64,000 bases of DNA from Symbiodinium natans (GCA_905221605.1 CAJNDS010000337.1:1-64000), one strand, 5' to 3'; shown: positions 1-12,216, counted from the stretch's first letter. The notes: generated by a model not told the origin, from the sequence alone. A program made the numbers and translations.

Positions 1-123
1 GGCACGGTCCCCCCAAAAAGGCCAGACAACCCTGATCAGAACACGTCAACGGAGACGGGCAAGTGGTGCGGGCGCAGGCACGGTCCCCCCAAAAAGGCCA
101 GACAACCCTGATCAGAACACGTC
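1..123. repeat. 76-base-period tandem repeat, truncated by the window edge
   Basis: A 47-base stretch at 1-47 recurs at 77-123 with no difference that I can see, giving a period of 76 bases. The array is cut by the left edge, so more units may lie upstream. I see no gene in 1-2080. Confidence 0.9.
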
Positions 124-2087
124 GAACGACTGCCACGCCTGGCGCTTCAAGCATTCAGCATGCATCTGCACATGGCTCGTCAAGCGCTTGCCGGTCAGTT
201 CTTGCGTTTATGCCAAACCAAACAGCAACGTTCAGGCTGCCACTGAGGCTCGAGGGGTACTTCGGCCCTGGCAGAGCATGTACCTGACCCATCCTGACAT
301 TACCTCGAAAAACCGGAAGGGCTTGACACATTTGACACGTCTGCCCAACATGCGTGCGCTTCGCAGCGCATCCCCAACTCTTGCGTGGAAAGCACACCAT
401 GCTGATCATTCCCAAGAGCTGCTGAGCAGCATCGGTAATTGTATTTAGTTGTGCACGCTGCGTGTCGGCCGCAGCCAGGTCCTTGTGAATTGTGCCCCTT
501 TCGCCTTTTTCGGCTTCCGGTCGATGTGTCAAGGGTAGAAAGTGCCAAGAGGCCAGAAGGGAGGGGTTTCTGGGGGTCCGTGAAAGTTTATGGAGTTTCC
601 CGGGCGGAGCTTTCGTTTCTGCGCTTCCATGCCAGGTGTCGATAATGTCTGGATATGTCTGGATGAATGAAAAGGAGGCGGCAGCGCTGGGCTAGAAGTC
701 GAGGGAAAAATCCCCACGGCTGCAGGCATTTGAATGTCAACTTGTGGGACTTGCTTGAATTGGAAGAAGATGCTTAGTGTTGGGGTATGAGGGACGGGAG
801 ATAAGGAGTAGAATAGAAAGTGGAGCATGATGTTGTAATGCATGAACCATGCCCGCTGTCATGAATTGGCGTGTACTGGAGAAAAGCCGCCACGGGGCAA
901 GGACGGCAAACCGAGTGGTGGGAGATGCATGCTGTAGTACTGCTGTCGGCTGCTTGTGACTGATCATTTTACTGCGGTATACAGTAGCGGAACTGAAAAA
1001 GACCCGATCCCCACAACACACCCAGACCCAGACCTCCACCTGACATCCTCCGGCTGACATGGAAAGGGTGCAGCCTCATGGAAAGAAATTGTCGCTTTTT
1101 GTTTCAAGGCTTCAAAAACCCACAGCCTTCGATATTGCTGATGCTCACCGATCAGATGCAATTTGGAATACTTGATTTGCACTTGTTCCAATGAATATGG
1201 CGCATGTATGTTGGTTTGCCATGTGTCAAGAATAGTGGGGGTTTCCGAGCCAGCTCCGTAAACCAGCAAACAACCTCCTAAAGCACCACATTTCCAGAAA
1301 CGACCCTGTTCTAGTCTTCAACACTTAAGCAGCCGTGCACCTGTTCAATCTAAAACAGCACACCCGAATCCCAACTCAGCACCCTGAAACAGCAGACCCC
1401 AAACCACAGCCTAGAACGGTTACAATGTTACAACATGATGTGATTCCGTCCACCACATCTCACGAAACTCGGGGAAGAAACACCATAGCGTACGACGTGG
1501 GCCAGCAACTTCGCAATCCTCAAGTTGCCGCTTTGTTCTTTGGCGGCTTGGTGCCAACGTCGAAAGGCCCTGGCACGACGCTTTACGTTTTCAACTCAGC
1601 ATTGCAGCACAGAAGCACACGCCTCCTTGTCAGGTGCAGCAAACCTCTGGCATGCACCTTTCAGTGAATCACTACTGCAAGCCCACATGTGTCTACGAAT
1701 GTCTACTGTGCAGCTCTTGTCGCTGGGTGGATGCAAGTCATTGCAGAAGAACAATGGTAGAAAGAACACAGCCATGGACAAGGCGCCTCTTTGGAGCTTG
1801 CTCGGGGCTCGCCATGAGCGCGCCTCCACGGGGACAGGGATCCGCTGTTGTGACCGGGACCATCAAAAAAATGCTTTTTCAAGCAAGAATCAAGAAGGAA
1901 ACTCTTGAAAGCAATCGAGACCAACAAAAATCAAAAACATACTTTCACAATGACAAAACTTTCCCTAGCTTTTTGCAAGCAAACTACACTCTCCTGGAAA
2001 CTGCCTCCCCAACATCAAAAACTTGTCCAATCAAGAAGCCCCTTCTTTTTTTCGTTGTAGAAACAAGTTCTCACTCATTGGATCGTA

Positions 2088-2217
2088 AAATGCGAGACTG
2101 TCCTGTAGTCGCAGTTACACGTCCGGGTTCGCGAAATGCGTGGCTGTCGTCACTATTGGACGTCCGTTTCATGAGATGCGTGACTGTCGGTGCTTTTGGA
2201 CGTCCGGCTTCGTGAAA
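2088..2217. repeat. Three-copy degenerate repeat (about 43 bases)
   Basis: Three units each start with ATGCG followed by GACTGTC or GGCTGTC, and end with ACGTCCG and a TTC-GAAA-like motif. They differ in spacer length and are clearly related but diverged. Confidence 0.6.
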
Positions 2218-2504
2218 CCTCGCGATCGTCTATCACTGTTTCGAGTCTACGCGGTACGACTAGCAAAAATAAGTAAAATCTTCGTGATAATAGTACTCAC
2301 CAGTTTCAATGTTAACAAAAAGAAAAACAATCGCTGTTACCGGAACAAGTGTATGAATGGCATCAATAGCAATAATAATCACAATTATGTACAAAGAGTA
2401 ATACTAGTTACAATAGTTATAACAGCAATAATAGCAATAATCATGGTTATCGTGATAGTACTGATAGGAAAAATAGATGCAACATTTATATTAATAAGGA
2501 TCAT

Positions 2505-2645
2505 GGGAAGAATAAATAGTAATAATAGTAGTAATAATCGTCGTCATCGTCGTCGTCGCCGTCGAAGTAGCAGCAGCAGTAGCAGCAGTAGTAGTAATAA
2601 TAGTCGTAGTAAAGGTAAAGGTCATACTATAAATAAACGAAGTCA

Positions 2646-2682
<37 letters not shown>

Positions 2683-2901
2683 CGTAGTTGTAGTTGTAGT
2701 CGTAGTCGCAGTCGCAGTCGTAGTCGTAGTCGTAGTCGTTGTAGTAGTAGTAGTAGTAGTAGTAGTAGTCGTCGTCGTCGTCGTCGTAGTAGAAGTCGTA
2801 GTAGTCGTAGGCAGCAGTAGTAGTAGCAGTAGTAGTCGCAGTAGAAGTAGCAGTAGCAGTAGCAGTAGCAGTAGCAGTAGCAGTAGCAGTAGTAGCAGTA
2901 G

Positions 2902-2967
<66 letters not shown>

Positions 2968-3174
2968 AGTAGTTGGTAGCAGTAGTAGTAGTACTAGTAG
3001 TACTAGTTGTAGTACTAGTAGTTGTAGTAGTAGTAGAAGAAGTCGTAGTAGTCGTAAGCAGCAGTTGTGGTAGCAGTAGCAGTAACAGTAGCAGTAGCAG
3101 GAGCAGGAGCAGTAGCAGTAGCAGTAGTAGTGGTAGTAGTAGTAGTAGTACTAGTACTAGTAGTACTAGTAGTC

Positions 3175-3206
<32 letters not shown>

Positions 3207-3224
3207 TGTAGTTGTTGTTGTTGT

Positions 3225-3257
<33 letters not shown>

Positions 3258-3322
3258 CAGCAGTAGTAGTAGTAGTAGTAGTGGTAGTGGTAGTTGGTAG
3301 TAGTAGTTGTTAGTAGTAGTAA

Positions 3323-3359
<37 letters not shown>

Positions 3360-3368
3360 CGTAGTTAC

Positions 3369-3419
<51 letters not shown>

Positions 3420-3450
3420 GAGTAGTAGTAGTATTGGTGGTTGTAGTGTC
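2505..3450. repeat. Large AGT/GTA trinucleotide microsatellite
   Basis: About 940 bases are dominated by AGT triplets, with interspersed CGT, CAG and ACT variants. Polyserine, polyvaline and polytyrosine readings here come from the repeat. The left flank (2290-2505) is AT-rich and grades into the array. Confidence 0.95.
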
Positions 3451-3453
3451 TAA

Positions 3454-3514
3454 TCCTTCCTTCCTTCCTTCCACTCTTCCTTCCTTCCTTCCTTCCTTCC
3501 TTCCTTCCTTCCTT
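3454..3514. repeat. CTTC tetranucleotide microsatellite
   Basis: Perfect CTTC repeats with one short interruption follow the AGT array directly. I see no convincing gene between 3515 and 4292. Confidence 0.95.
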
Positions 3515-4292
3515 GACAAGAGCAAGCTTGTTGACTGAAAGAATGAAACTTTTTGGATTCAAAGATAAACTCCTTTTGATTGTCATCCTGCGGTTATGTT
3601 GGTCTTGTTTCTCTTGTCTGCGCGATCTTTGGTTGAGGCGGTTCTGGTTTGGGGCCAAGGCAGCTAGTTTGATCTTTCTTTTACAACACAACGACCTTCC
3701 ACCGCATGACAAATCGTTCGCACAGCCAGAGGTTTCTGAAGCTGGAAGGCCCATGCGGATGAATTTTCCCAGCCCAGGAAAGCGCCCTGTAGTGGGAGAG
3801 GTTCGACAGGAGCCCTTAACCCCACTAGCACCATGGCGTACCATCACCACCAACCCGGATGCTGGAAATGTTGATGAAAGTGCTGAAGATGAGGGTGGTG
3901 GTGGTGGTGGTGGCGAGGAAGGTGGTGATCATGAGACGGTGATGTCAGGATAGAGAGGGCGATGCTGATGCCTTTTTAAGTGCGTCTCCGCCTTGCCCAA
4001 ACACTGACCGCAGTCAAACTACATTCGGCTTTCATCGCCATGCAGTCAACTACGCGGGATAGACTGAGGTCGACACCTCTTGACAGCAGCTTCCTGGATC
4101 AGGAGGGGGGAAAATCCAACGAAAAACATATCATGTCAGCGCTTCTTCAGGTCTGGGTGCCCAACATGCACTGCGCGTTTGGTATGACCCGCTGCCTGCG
4201 CTGCTTGTGCTGTCTGTTTGACCTTAGCACGACGCCGATGAACGATGTATATAAGAGCGCACGCGGATGATGCCCAAACAACACTGAGCTGC

Positions 4293-4756
4293 CTACAACT
4301 GGCCGGGAGGCTGAAGCCTGTCAACAGGCGTGCCCTTTTGCCATGTGAATAGTTTAGGAACCCACATGGTCATCTTGCATTTTATGTAGATGGCCCGGAC
4401 AAAGAACACCAGTGACACACCAACTCCTGCTGCAATGCCTGGTGCCCAGCTGTGGTGGCCCCCGAAGTCCTCACGGCACACGCTTTTATTGTAACTTGCA
4501 TGTAAAGCTAGTGTACACTGGACAGACACTTCACACGGACACGTTGCGCAAGCATTGCAAGCAGGCTGGCGCGTTGCGCATTTGTTTCTTCCTGCCGGCC
4601 TCCGCGGATCCAACTTCCTGCACTTCACCCACTTCACCCTCTTGACTATGCAGTACTTCGTGTTCCGGGCACACGGATGTTGCCTTCCCGCCTCGCACTT
4701 TGGGGCGCAGGGTGGAGAGGTGATCTCGGGGGTGACAAAGAGCCCGTTCTGTAAGC
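4293..4756 (-). CDS. Cys-rich exon followed by a hydrophobic segment; unknown membrane protein
   Basis: The frame opens right after a good splice acceptor (pyrimidine-rich, ending TGCAG at 4757) and stays open for about 154 codons to a stop at 4293. The first 85 residues hold more than ten cysteines, several in closely spaced pairs. Then comes a hydrophobic stretch beginning WAPGIAAGVGVSLVFF and a basic tail. This suggests a Cys-rich, perhaps lumenal region joined to one membrane segment. A short intron of about 54 bases inside the exon is possible. I do not recognise the family. The upstream minus-strand frame at 4776-5180 may add exons but is unconvincing. Confidence 0.45.
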
Positions 4757-7700
4757 CTGCAGTTCCGAAAAGAAGTCAGAGCATAGACATAGATGTCATA
4801 GTCAAAGTGGGCCGTTTCTGCCTTCCTTCGATTTCCTCGATTCTCTCGAATCTTTCGAAATTAGGAAAAAAGCGCCAAGAGAAAAAGACAGAAAGAAAAG
4901 TGAAATGTTGAGCCGACCTTGTTATATCTTGTTGGGGCCCTCTCTGCCAGCCTTCGGCTTGTCGGGCTTCGCTGGCTTCGCAGAAGAAGAGCGCTGGAGC
5001 CTCCTTGCAGACGTTCTCAGCTCCCTCTCTTCTCGAAACACTCTCTGCCATCCATTCACAAGCTATACGCAACTGGTATCTTTTTCTCTCCATATTTGCT
5101 CTCTTAACCGAGTGCTCTGCACCATTGCATCTCATTGCATCTCTCCTTGCATGTTGAAAATGAGCGATCTCCAACTGCACCTGTTTCAGGTCCCATGTTC
5201 AGTTGCCGCCGCTGTCAGAGACGTGCCGCCATTCTTGACGATTGAGACATACTGAGACTGAGATGAGGACTGTCTGGATTCGCTGAGTCAACCAGTGGCG
5301 CAGATGGCTTCGTGCATTCGCCTGAAAAAGACTCGCTTGAGCTCAAAGTCCAGCATTCTCCAGCTCCTAGGAATTCGCGCTTGCATCTGCAGCCCTAAGC
5401 TCAACATAAGCACTGGGCAGCCGCATCCTCGCCGCCTTTGCCTCTCAGTCGCCAAATATGTCACAACATAGAGTCCCAGTGGAGTCCAAGTTCATATCAT
5501 GGAGACTGGCAACGGATGCAACGCGGAAGCTCACAATGAACCCACACGAGCTGTATGCCTGAGCTGACAGGCTCGTCCTGGCGAATGCCAAATCAAATCA
5601 TCGGGGCCCCCATTAATGCTTCACCCCAGCCATGAGTTCTATGTTCAACTGCCTGAGAAGGATCCGAAGCCCTATTGTTATTGCTAGCTTGATGTCGTTT
5701 CAGGTCATTGGCACACGTGTCACAGAAGAATCAAACAAGCCAAACGAGTGGAGGGGCCTGTCTTGCAAGATGTTGCCCCGAGTGAACCGTCATGGCGGAC
5801 TGATCCGGAAAGGGCTGAAGCCTTGACGACCTTCGGGTTGGCTGAGCAAAGGTGTTTCCCAGATGTTTCGAGTACGTTGCCAGACTTCTGTGCTCGCGGA
5901 AGAAGCGGGTGCTTGCCTTGGAGATGTCACGGCTGAAGGACGAAGGACATCTTGCACCTGCCGGTATGTTTACCAAGAGTTGCCAGGTCTATGGAGAGGC
6001 GCCACAAGTGGAGAACTTGTCTATCAGTATAGCCCGCTACGGCCCCTCCTTCTGCGCAGATTGCTGAGCAGATCCACCAGAGCTGGTGCCTAGGGCGCAC
6101 AGTGGCAGCGCAGCTAGCTATTTAAGTCTGACTCTTTTGCCCGTTGGTTACCGTTGTGGGGGTGCTATATGGTGCTATGGGGTACTGGCGAAAACTCGGA
6201 GCAGCTGCGTGCTGCTTGATCGGCCCCTCCAAGCATCGGCCTCTGCAACACATTTCCAGCAGTGAGGCAAACCGAATCGAGCTTTAAGCGTTCCCATGGC
6301 ATTCAGAGTCCCAACAGTCCCCAAGAAGCCACTCTGATCACTCTGGCGACCTCGATGAGGTGCATGGCGAAGCTTCTGAGGACACTGAGAACACTGCATA
6401 CATGTGGCAGAAATACACTGGCGACTTTGAGACTGGTTCTGAGGGTGCTCCGAGTGTTCTCGCGGCATCTCGCACAAGAGCATGCAGAGCTGCAGTATAC
6501 TGCTGTTGCCAATGTTCGCGTTGCGTGATACAACAATCCCCAACAGACACGTTCAAGATCTCGGGAACGCTACGGAACAACATGGTTGTCAAGCACCTTT
6601 CGAAAATCTGCACTGAATTATCCCACAGCTTGGCCGAGCATACTATACGTGCGCAAGCCTGCTTTTTGGCGCGGCCTGCGGTCTAACGCTAACATGATCA
6701 ACTCCGCTTGGGACACGAAAACCAGTCGACCGGAAAACCACATGTATGTGACGCAGGCAACTTCATAGCAACAGTTAGAAGTAGCCGACTGCAATCGATG
6801 CTATCCCCTGGTTTCTGCAGGGGTTAACGATGCTGCAGGCTGAATTCGTGAAACTTACTGTAACTTCTGGACAAAACAGAAGACTTGCCTTAGAGTTTAG
6901 CAGTTTAGCACTCCCGCATGATCACAAGGCCCTAAGGCTGCATCGCGCCCATTGAGCGGCCGGTCTATTACCGGCGCAACAAATTCAGGCTCCTGCCCGC
7001 TCCGCTGTCAACCTGTTCATTGCCCGCACGATTCCACTGCAGCATACTAGCAACATCTAGCAACCCTGCTGGGACACTTTGCAGGACATCACTCGTGACT
7101 CGTCATGTGCATGGTTCTCCTACACTTCCTGTCTGATGAGGCTTGCTGTGGGCTGCGGTGGATGCCTTGTATCCGCACCCTCTTTAAGCAGGTAACCAGG
7201 TCTGGTCTGAGGAGCGATGCTGTCCACACTTGCCACATCTTGTCGGGACTTCAGAGTCAGTGGCGTAATTCGTTCGTCTGCTGTTCAGGCTTTCTTGTCC
7301 ATTCATCTCCTGCCCGCTCACGACGGCCGCATCACGGCCCATCCGTGCCCACTCACGTACTTTTGCACCTTCCGGTGTTGTTTTCCCCTGGCGAAAACCT
7401 TCTTTATTTCTTGGCTACAGTCATGCCTTGATAGTACATCCCTTCCCAAAAGGCAATTTCAACAGAAACGCCAACGGTGAAGGCCAGGGTGTCACACACA
7501 CACACCAAAAAAAAAAACACACACACACACACACACACACACGTGTTCTGCTGTTTTGCTGTAAGTACAAAACACCTGTTGGATTATCTTTGTCTTGGGA
7601 TGTCTTGAGGCTTGGGGACGCTTGGATGTCTGACAACTCTCTTCCTTTCATTCATTTCCTCGTTGGTTCTGCATCAAAGAACACATGAAAAGCCAAGGGT

Positions 7701-8328
7701 TCGAAGGTGTGGGTGGGCGTAGGGATTGAGAGATGTTGAAGAGCATGATTCCGTTACCAGGCTCCGATTCAGTCCACTCACCTCATGGCTACAAGTTGCA
7801 TTGGCGGGGCTCGGATGCAGCAAAAGCACCAGAGTGACTACAGAAGACTACCCCTGTCAGGAAAATGTCAGCGAGTGCTCCCACGGCGCCTTGCAGACAA
7901 CTACCTTCCGGTAGATCGATTCGCGGAACCGGCATTGCCCTGCAGCTGCATCAATGTATTACGACTACCATTCACATTGGCATGCTGTATCCAGCGCAGA
8001 GCTGCGTGGCCACCTGGTTTAGTAATCTGCTTGCTTGCGACATGCCCTCCTCATCTGCAGGCAACTCTTCATCCTGTTCGCAATGCTTGGCGGAGATACT
8101 GTGCGAAACAATGCAAAGCTAATATACTTGGCCTCGTCGATTACTCTCGTATAGTGAACCCGCCATCGGACACCGTCGCCAATTGGCCGCGAGGCCTCGC
8201 ATAGCCGACATGAGCCAACACGCAAAACTCAATCTAAGATGCTTAATGCAAAACCTGGCAAAATCTCACAGCACCTGCGTGTGCAGTGGAAGCCACCACC
8301 TGAGCAGGACATAGCAGGACAATCTGTC
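4757..8328. other. Stretch without a convincing gene
   Basis: Only weak plus-strand frames are visible, at 5852-6067 and 6360-6686. Both look mildly protein-like but lack supporting splice sites. Short tandem duplications occur at 5123-5142 and 6141-6180. The rest shows nothing that I can name. Confidence 0.4.
7492..7543. repeat. CA microsatellite split by an A run
   Basis: CACACA repeats flank a run of eleven A. The sequence is a simple repeat with no coding content. Confidence 0.95.
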
Positions 8329-8434
8329 TCATTTCACTGTGTCGTGTTTGTCATGCTCAGGTCTTGGGGGGTTCTTGGGCAGCAGCATCCAAGGATTTTG
8401 GCCAAAGACCTGCTCCCAGTTCCTGCAGCCAAAG
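8329..8434 (-). CDS. DHHC-type protein S-acyltransferase, last exon (PaCCT motif)
   Basis: The exon follows acceptor CTCTAG and encodes 34 residues to a stop. It contains NWEQVFGQNPW, which matches the C-terminal PaCCT motif (asparagine, then QVFG) of zDHHC palmitoyltransferases, followed by a short Pro-rich tail. Such enzymes attach palmitate to cysteines of membrane-associated proteins. The TTIE-motif exon lies just upstream on the same strand, in the order expected for the family. The junction between the two exons is not resolved; a small exon may be missing. An internal acceptor (CTGCAG before the NWEQ codons) is an alternative start. Confidence 0.6.
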
Positions 8435-8597
8435 CTAGAGCAGCTATGCAATGTTCGTGGGGCACTTTGATGATGCAGATATTGCCCTCGTCCTGCGGCG
8501 GCCAATATCAAACTTGCTTTTTGCACCCTCCTGCAGAACGTCGCAAGCTACACGCATTCTGCATATTCGGCTCTGCAAAGAACAATCCCAGCACAGC

Positions 8598-8655
8598 CTC
8601 ACGCTCCAAATTCTCGATCGTCGTGTAATTTTCCAAGACTAGCTTCATGTGAAAC
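8598..8655 (-). CDS. DHHC-type protein S-acyltransferase, TTxE-motif exon
   Basis: After acceptor GACTCCAG the exon encodes FHMKLVLENYTTIENLERE. The TTIE core, preceded by FH and an Asn, matches the conserved TTxE motif that follows the fourth membrane helix in zDHHC enzymes. A GC donor (GAG then GCTGTG) or a GTGAGG donor four bases earlier could end it. The frame stays open to 8508, so the 3' end is uncertain. I found no Cys-rich DHHC core or membrane helix between here and the HEAT gene that ends at 9194. The locus may be 5'-truncated, or its upstream exons are too short to recognise. Confidence 0.5.
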
Positions 8656-9193
8656 CTGGAGTCGCCCGACACAGAGAGAACACCTTGGGACCTTAGCTGC
8701 CTTAGCCGAATCCTTTCTTCAGTCAAGCAGCTTTATGAAGTTTGTGAGCGTGCAAATGAGGAGGGTTGCCATGCAAAACCTGCCATGAACTGGTTGATAG
8801 CGATTGCAGCGATGTTGGCACGCCCGGTGACTACACCGGCTGGAATAGTCTTAACCACTTCCTCTCACTTCGACTCATCTCCCTTTGAGCATTGTGAAGC
8901 CACATGTTCGCCGTTTCCTTTTCTATGTCGCCAGATGCCACAAATCCTCTCAGCAATCGAGCCGCCTGTTTGGGGTGCTGCCGAAAGGACAACTAAGGAC
9001 AAGGCAATATTCAAACCTCCGCATATCGCTTGAAATCGCTTGCTTGGCCAAACTCTCAGAGTTCCAAGCAAGTGACAAATGCCAAAGCACAGTAGCTACG
9101 CTATGCTGGCCCTGAAGCCATCTGTGAATTACATCTGCCTGCTTGAACACACCATGCCATTTCATCTATTTCAGATCTCTTTCAGCTGATGGC

Positions 9194-10278
9194 TCAGGAC
9201 CCTTCAGGACCTGTCCAGCACAGGATCGCCTCCCGTGCCGTAGAGGCCACTCGCCTCCAAGGGACTTTCATCAGTCGCTTCAACTCACTTCCACGGATCT
9301 TGCCTGAGGCCGGCATCCGAGTCTGCAGAGAGTGCGGAAAGCACCGCCAGGGCCTGCAAATTGAAGTGACATGCCCGATGAGGCTCGGCTGTCCCAAGGT
9401 TAAAACTCCGCAGGCCTTGCCATCGTCCTTACATGCGACGCTACACTTTGTTGAGTGATGGTGAACGAAACCATAAATAGGCTGTGAGAAGCGTTGAGGC
9501 TCCGTCCTGTGTTGCAACGTGGCCCAATGCAATAGTCGCGTGGCGACGGGTGAGTTTGTCCTGGTCCTGATTTCGGAGGGCTGCAGCCATCTATCTGGAC
9601 ACCTCTAGAATTTAGGCCCCTAGGCTGTCGGCTTAGCCATGTTTATCGCCGAATGGATGCCTGCAGTCTCTCCAGCAGCATCTCCACCACTTCAGGGTCA
9701 CCTCTCAGGGCCAGCTGACCCAAGGCTTGGGCAGCCAATTGCCTGGCGAGTGCGCAAGTGCTGAGAGGATCCAAGACAGAGCGGCACCTCCTGATCAGTA
9801 GTGGTGCAACGGCATCTGCAACATCGTATGCGGGCCTAACTTTCGCATCTTCGTCTCGGAGCGAGATGCACGCTGCCTTGACGGATCTAGCATCACCAGG
9901 CATTGTAACCTGTCATTCTCTGGCAGCTCACAAACAAGCTGCGCAGGCGGATGCATGCAGCAATTTTCAGACTTCCCGGCCTGCGGCAGCGATTCCATCG
10001 CCAGCCGCCTCAAGCATACACAAAATAGCTGCAGAGTCAATAGACCAATAGATGCGAACTGGTTCAATAGATGATTCAAAATAGATGTCCATGTAGATGT
10101 GCTCGAGAGTTTGGCACCTGGACGCAGCCTTTCTGCTGGCTAAAAGGTCGAGCACGCTGCACACCAAGTTCTGGTGACCTGCTCTTTGAGGCAAAAGAAC
10201 GCATTGGCTGCCAGGTCTAAGGTCACATCTAAGTAGGCCTGCACCAGCAACTTTCATCAAGCCTTTGATGGCAGTGGC
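9194..10278 (-). CDS. HEAT-repeat protein, at least five small exons
   Basis: Exons read in order, with matching phases where I could test them: 10278-10245 (34 bases), a GT-AG intron of 66 bases, 10178 to about 10100, a larger exon within 9903-9661, 9353-9304, a GC-AG intron of 49 bases, and a last exon 9254-9194 ending in TGA. The exon at 9903-9661 contains AAQALGQLALRGDPEVVEML. The last two join as SADSDAGLRRVASTAREAIL. Both are classic HEAT helix pairs, with Asp and Arg at the turns. HEAT arrays are protein-binding scaffolds, so no enzymatic role is implied. Other exons between 9661 and 10100 are likely but unresolved, and the start codon is not identified. Confidence 0.6.
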
Positions 10279-10540
10279 CTGCAGTTTCCAAAGTGGCTCC
10301 GTGAACAGCTTGAACTTTGAAGCATCTTGGGCTGGACTTTTTCTGGCCACGCGTCCTTGGTGAAGAGGTCGCCACGGGCCACGTTATCGCAAAGAAGATT
10401 AATCACCTTATAAGCAAGTCACATCACACAGTGGCATAGCGAGCCACAACGTGGTGCAACTCTGCGGTGCAAAGCTTCCTGGCACCCTAGGGCCCTAGGA
10501 TCATTGGATCATATTGGATCATTGGGGTGTGTTGGCCTCC

Positions 10541-10709
10541 TCGTTGCCATTTTCGGCAATGTAAGACAACGTCTTCAGAGCCACGCGTCGGACCTGCAAA
10601 TGAACACCATATTTCAACAACATTTGATTTCTCCTTGGCGGCGCGAGTCGATGCGGAATAAAGCGCAGCTGGCGAGGGGCGCCAACTTTTAGGCTCTTTT
10701 GGCTCCAAG
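10541..10709 (+). other. Two weak spliced-leader-like sequences
   Basis: CGTTGCCATTTTCGGC (10541-10556) resembles the 5' two thirds of the dinoflagellate spliced leader with one substitution and one insertion. TAGGCTCTTTTGGCTCCAAG (10690-10709) resembles its 3' part with two insertions. Both are on the plus strand, opposite to nearby exons. Either could be chance. Confidence 0.25.
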
Positions 10710-11062
10710 GCCCTTACAGGGGGTGGAGGGGTGGTGATCTTCGTAACTGTCGCCGATTTTTGAAACCTGAGCTTGTTTTGGCGTGTGACAACTACAGGGT
10801 TCAGGCCTGTACTAAGGCTTGGAACTGTCGTGCCTGAACTTGTTTGTGTGGCAAAAGCGTGCGGGCGTGTGGATGTGGAGATCTTCGTCCAGTGTTGTCA
10901 CTTTGGGAAGCTCAATATTCAACACTACAAGGGAATTCCTCAGTCATTTTCACCTTGCAAAGTTGCGTTGAGCTTGCCGTGAAGCTAAACGGCTTCAATG
11001 CCCATATGAGTTCTTGCCAACCCGTCGTTGCCAACCCGTCTTTGTAAGCACCAAGTTTGGCA

Positions 11063-11400
11063 GGGGGGGGGGGGGGCTGCGTCCCCCCGAACCCGCGGCT
11101 TCTTTCGAGTCCTTTCGCCACAGTTGGAAGGAAAAAGGCCCGCCACACCTAGGAAAAGGCACCTAGGAATAGAAAGGCTCCCGCTGCACCTAGGAAAAAC
11201 AGGGTCCCGCCGCACCAAAAACACAAGGGTCCCGCCACACCTAGGACAAAAGGGTCCCCGCCAAACCTAGGAGGACAAAAATTGGTCCCGCCACACCTAG
11301 GACTTAGGAAAGAAGAAGGGTCCGGCCACACCTAGAAAAAAAGTGGCACGCCACACCTGCGGAAAAAAAAAAGCCGGCCACCACCTACGAAGAAAATAAA
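11063..11400. repeat. Poly-G run and CCTAGG minisatellite, cluster 1
   Basis: A run of 14 G (11063-11076) precedes roughly eight imperfect units of about 27 bases. The units share GGTCCCGCCACACCTAGGA and an A-rich tail. The core contains the palindrome CCTAGG. Confidence 0.8.
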
Positions 11401-11404
11401 CATC

Positions 11405-11760
11405 TGGGGAGGGGGGGGAGCTCACCCCCCCCTCCCTCCCCCCCTTGACAAAAGTGTTGCTTGTGCACGCCTTCTGAAAGAATTCGAAATAAGCAGGGGC
11501 GGGGGGGCGATTGCTGCTTGCAACTACGGGTTTGGAAAAGTTCATCGAGTTTAGAGACCATTTTTCTTCCTGGAAAATAAGCAGGGGGGTTGCGAGGGGT
11601 CCCCCCCCTTTTGCTGTTGTGTGACGGGTTTTGAAAGGATGTAAAGCGGGAGGGGTTGGGGGGGTGGCGCAGTCCTCCCGCCCCCGTTTGCCATCATGGT
11701 GCTTACAATGACGAGTGTGGATCGGGTTTTGAAGGTACTTAATTCTCTTCATGCATGACG
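11405..11760. repeat. Poly-G-associated dispersed repeat, copy 1
   Basis: G- and C-runs alternate with units such as GGGTTTGGAAAAGTTCAT and TTGTGTGACGGGTTTTGAAAG. The same motifs recur near 18.75-18.99 kb and, inverted, near 52.5-52.6 kb. Confidence 0.6.
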
Positions 11761-11999
11761 TTCCTTACGTGGCTAATTGCAAGCACTGTTCTTGCAGTTA
11801 TGAGGGGCCTTGAAAGGATTAAAAACAGCGTTGGGGGTTCTGTAAAGCAAGCTGGCATGGCGGTCATTCAGAACATTACACCAAAGTATTTCTTGACATG
11901 TACGTCTTCTTGTCTCTTGTTTCTTCTCCCATTGTTTATTTCTCACTGTAGTTCTTGCCGGGGAGGCCATGCAAAAGGATGAGGACCAGGGACCGCAGG

Positions 12000-12216
12000 A
12001 CCAAGGAACCAAGGCGGCCCGCCACACTTTAGACTTTGGAAGCAGAAAACAAACACCACGCCGAAAGGAAAAGGGGTCCAGCCACAGCTAGGACCTAGGA
12101 AAAGACACAGGAACGCCGAACCAGGTGTGTAAGGGACCATGGCACCAAAGAGGCCCGCCTCACCTAGGACAAGAAAGGTCCGCCATGGTCCGCCACACCT
12201 AGGGAAAAACACCGGA
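12000..12216. repeat. CCTAGG minisatellite, cluster 2
   Basis: The degenerate units of 11.1-11.4 kb recur here: GTCCGCCACACCTAGG, CCAGCCACAGCTAGG and relatives with A-rich spacers. About 600 bases of other sequence separate the two clusters. Confidence 0.7.

Noticed and set aside
2140-3300. Ser/Arg-rich SR-protein-like frame
   Set aside because: Derived from AGT/CGT triplet repeats.
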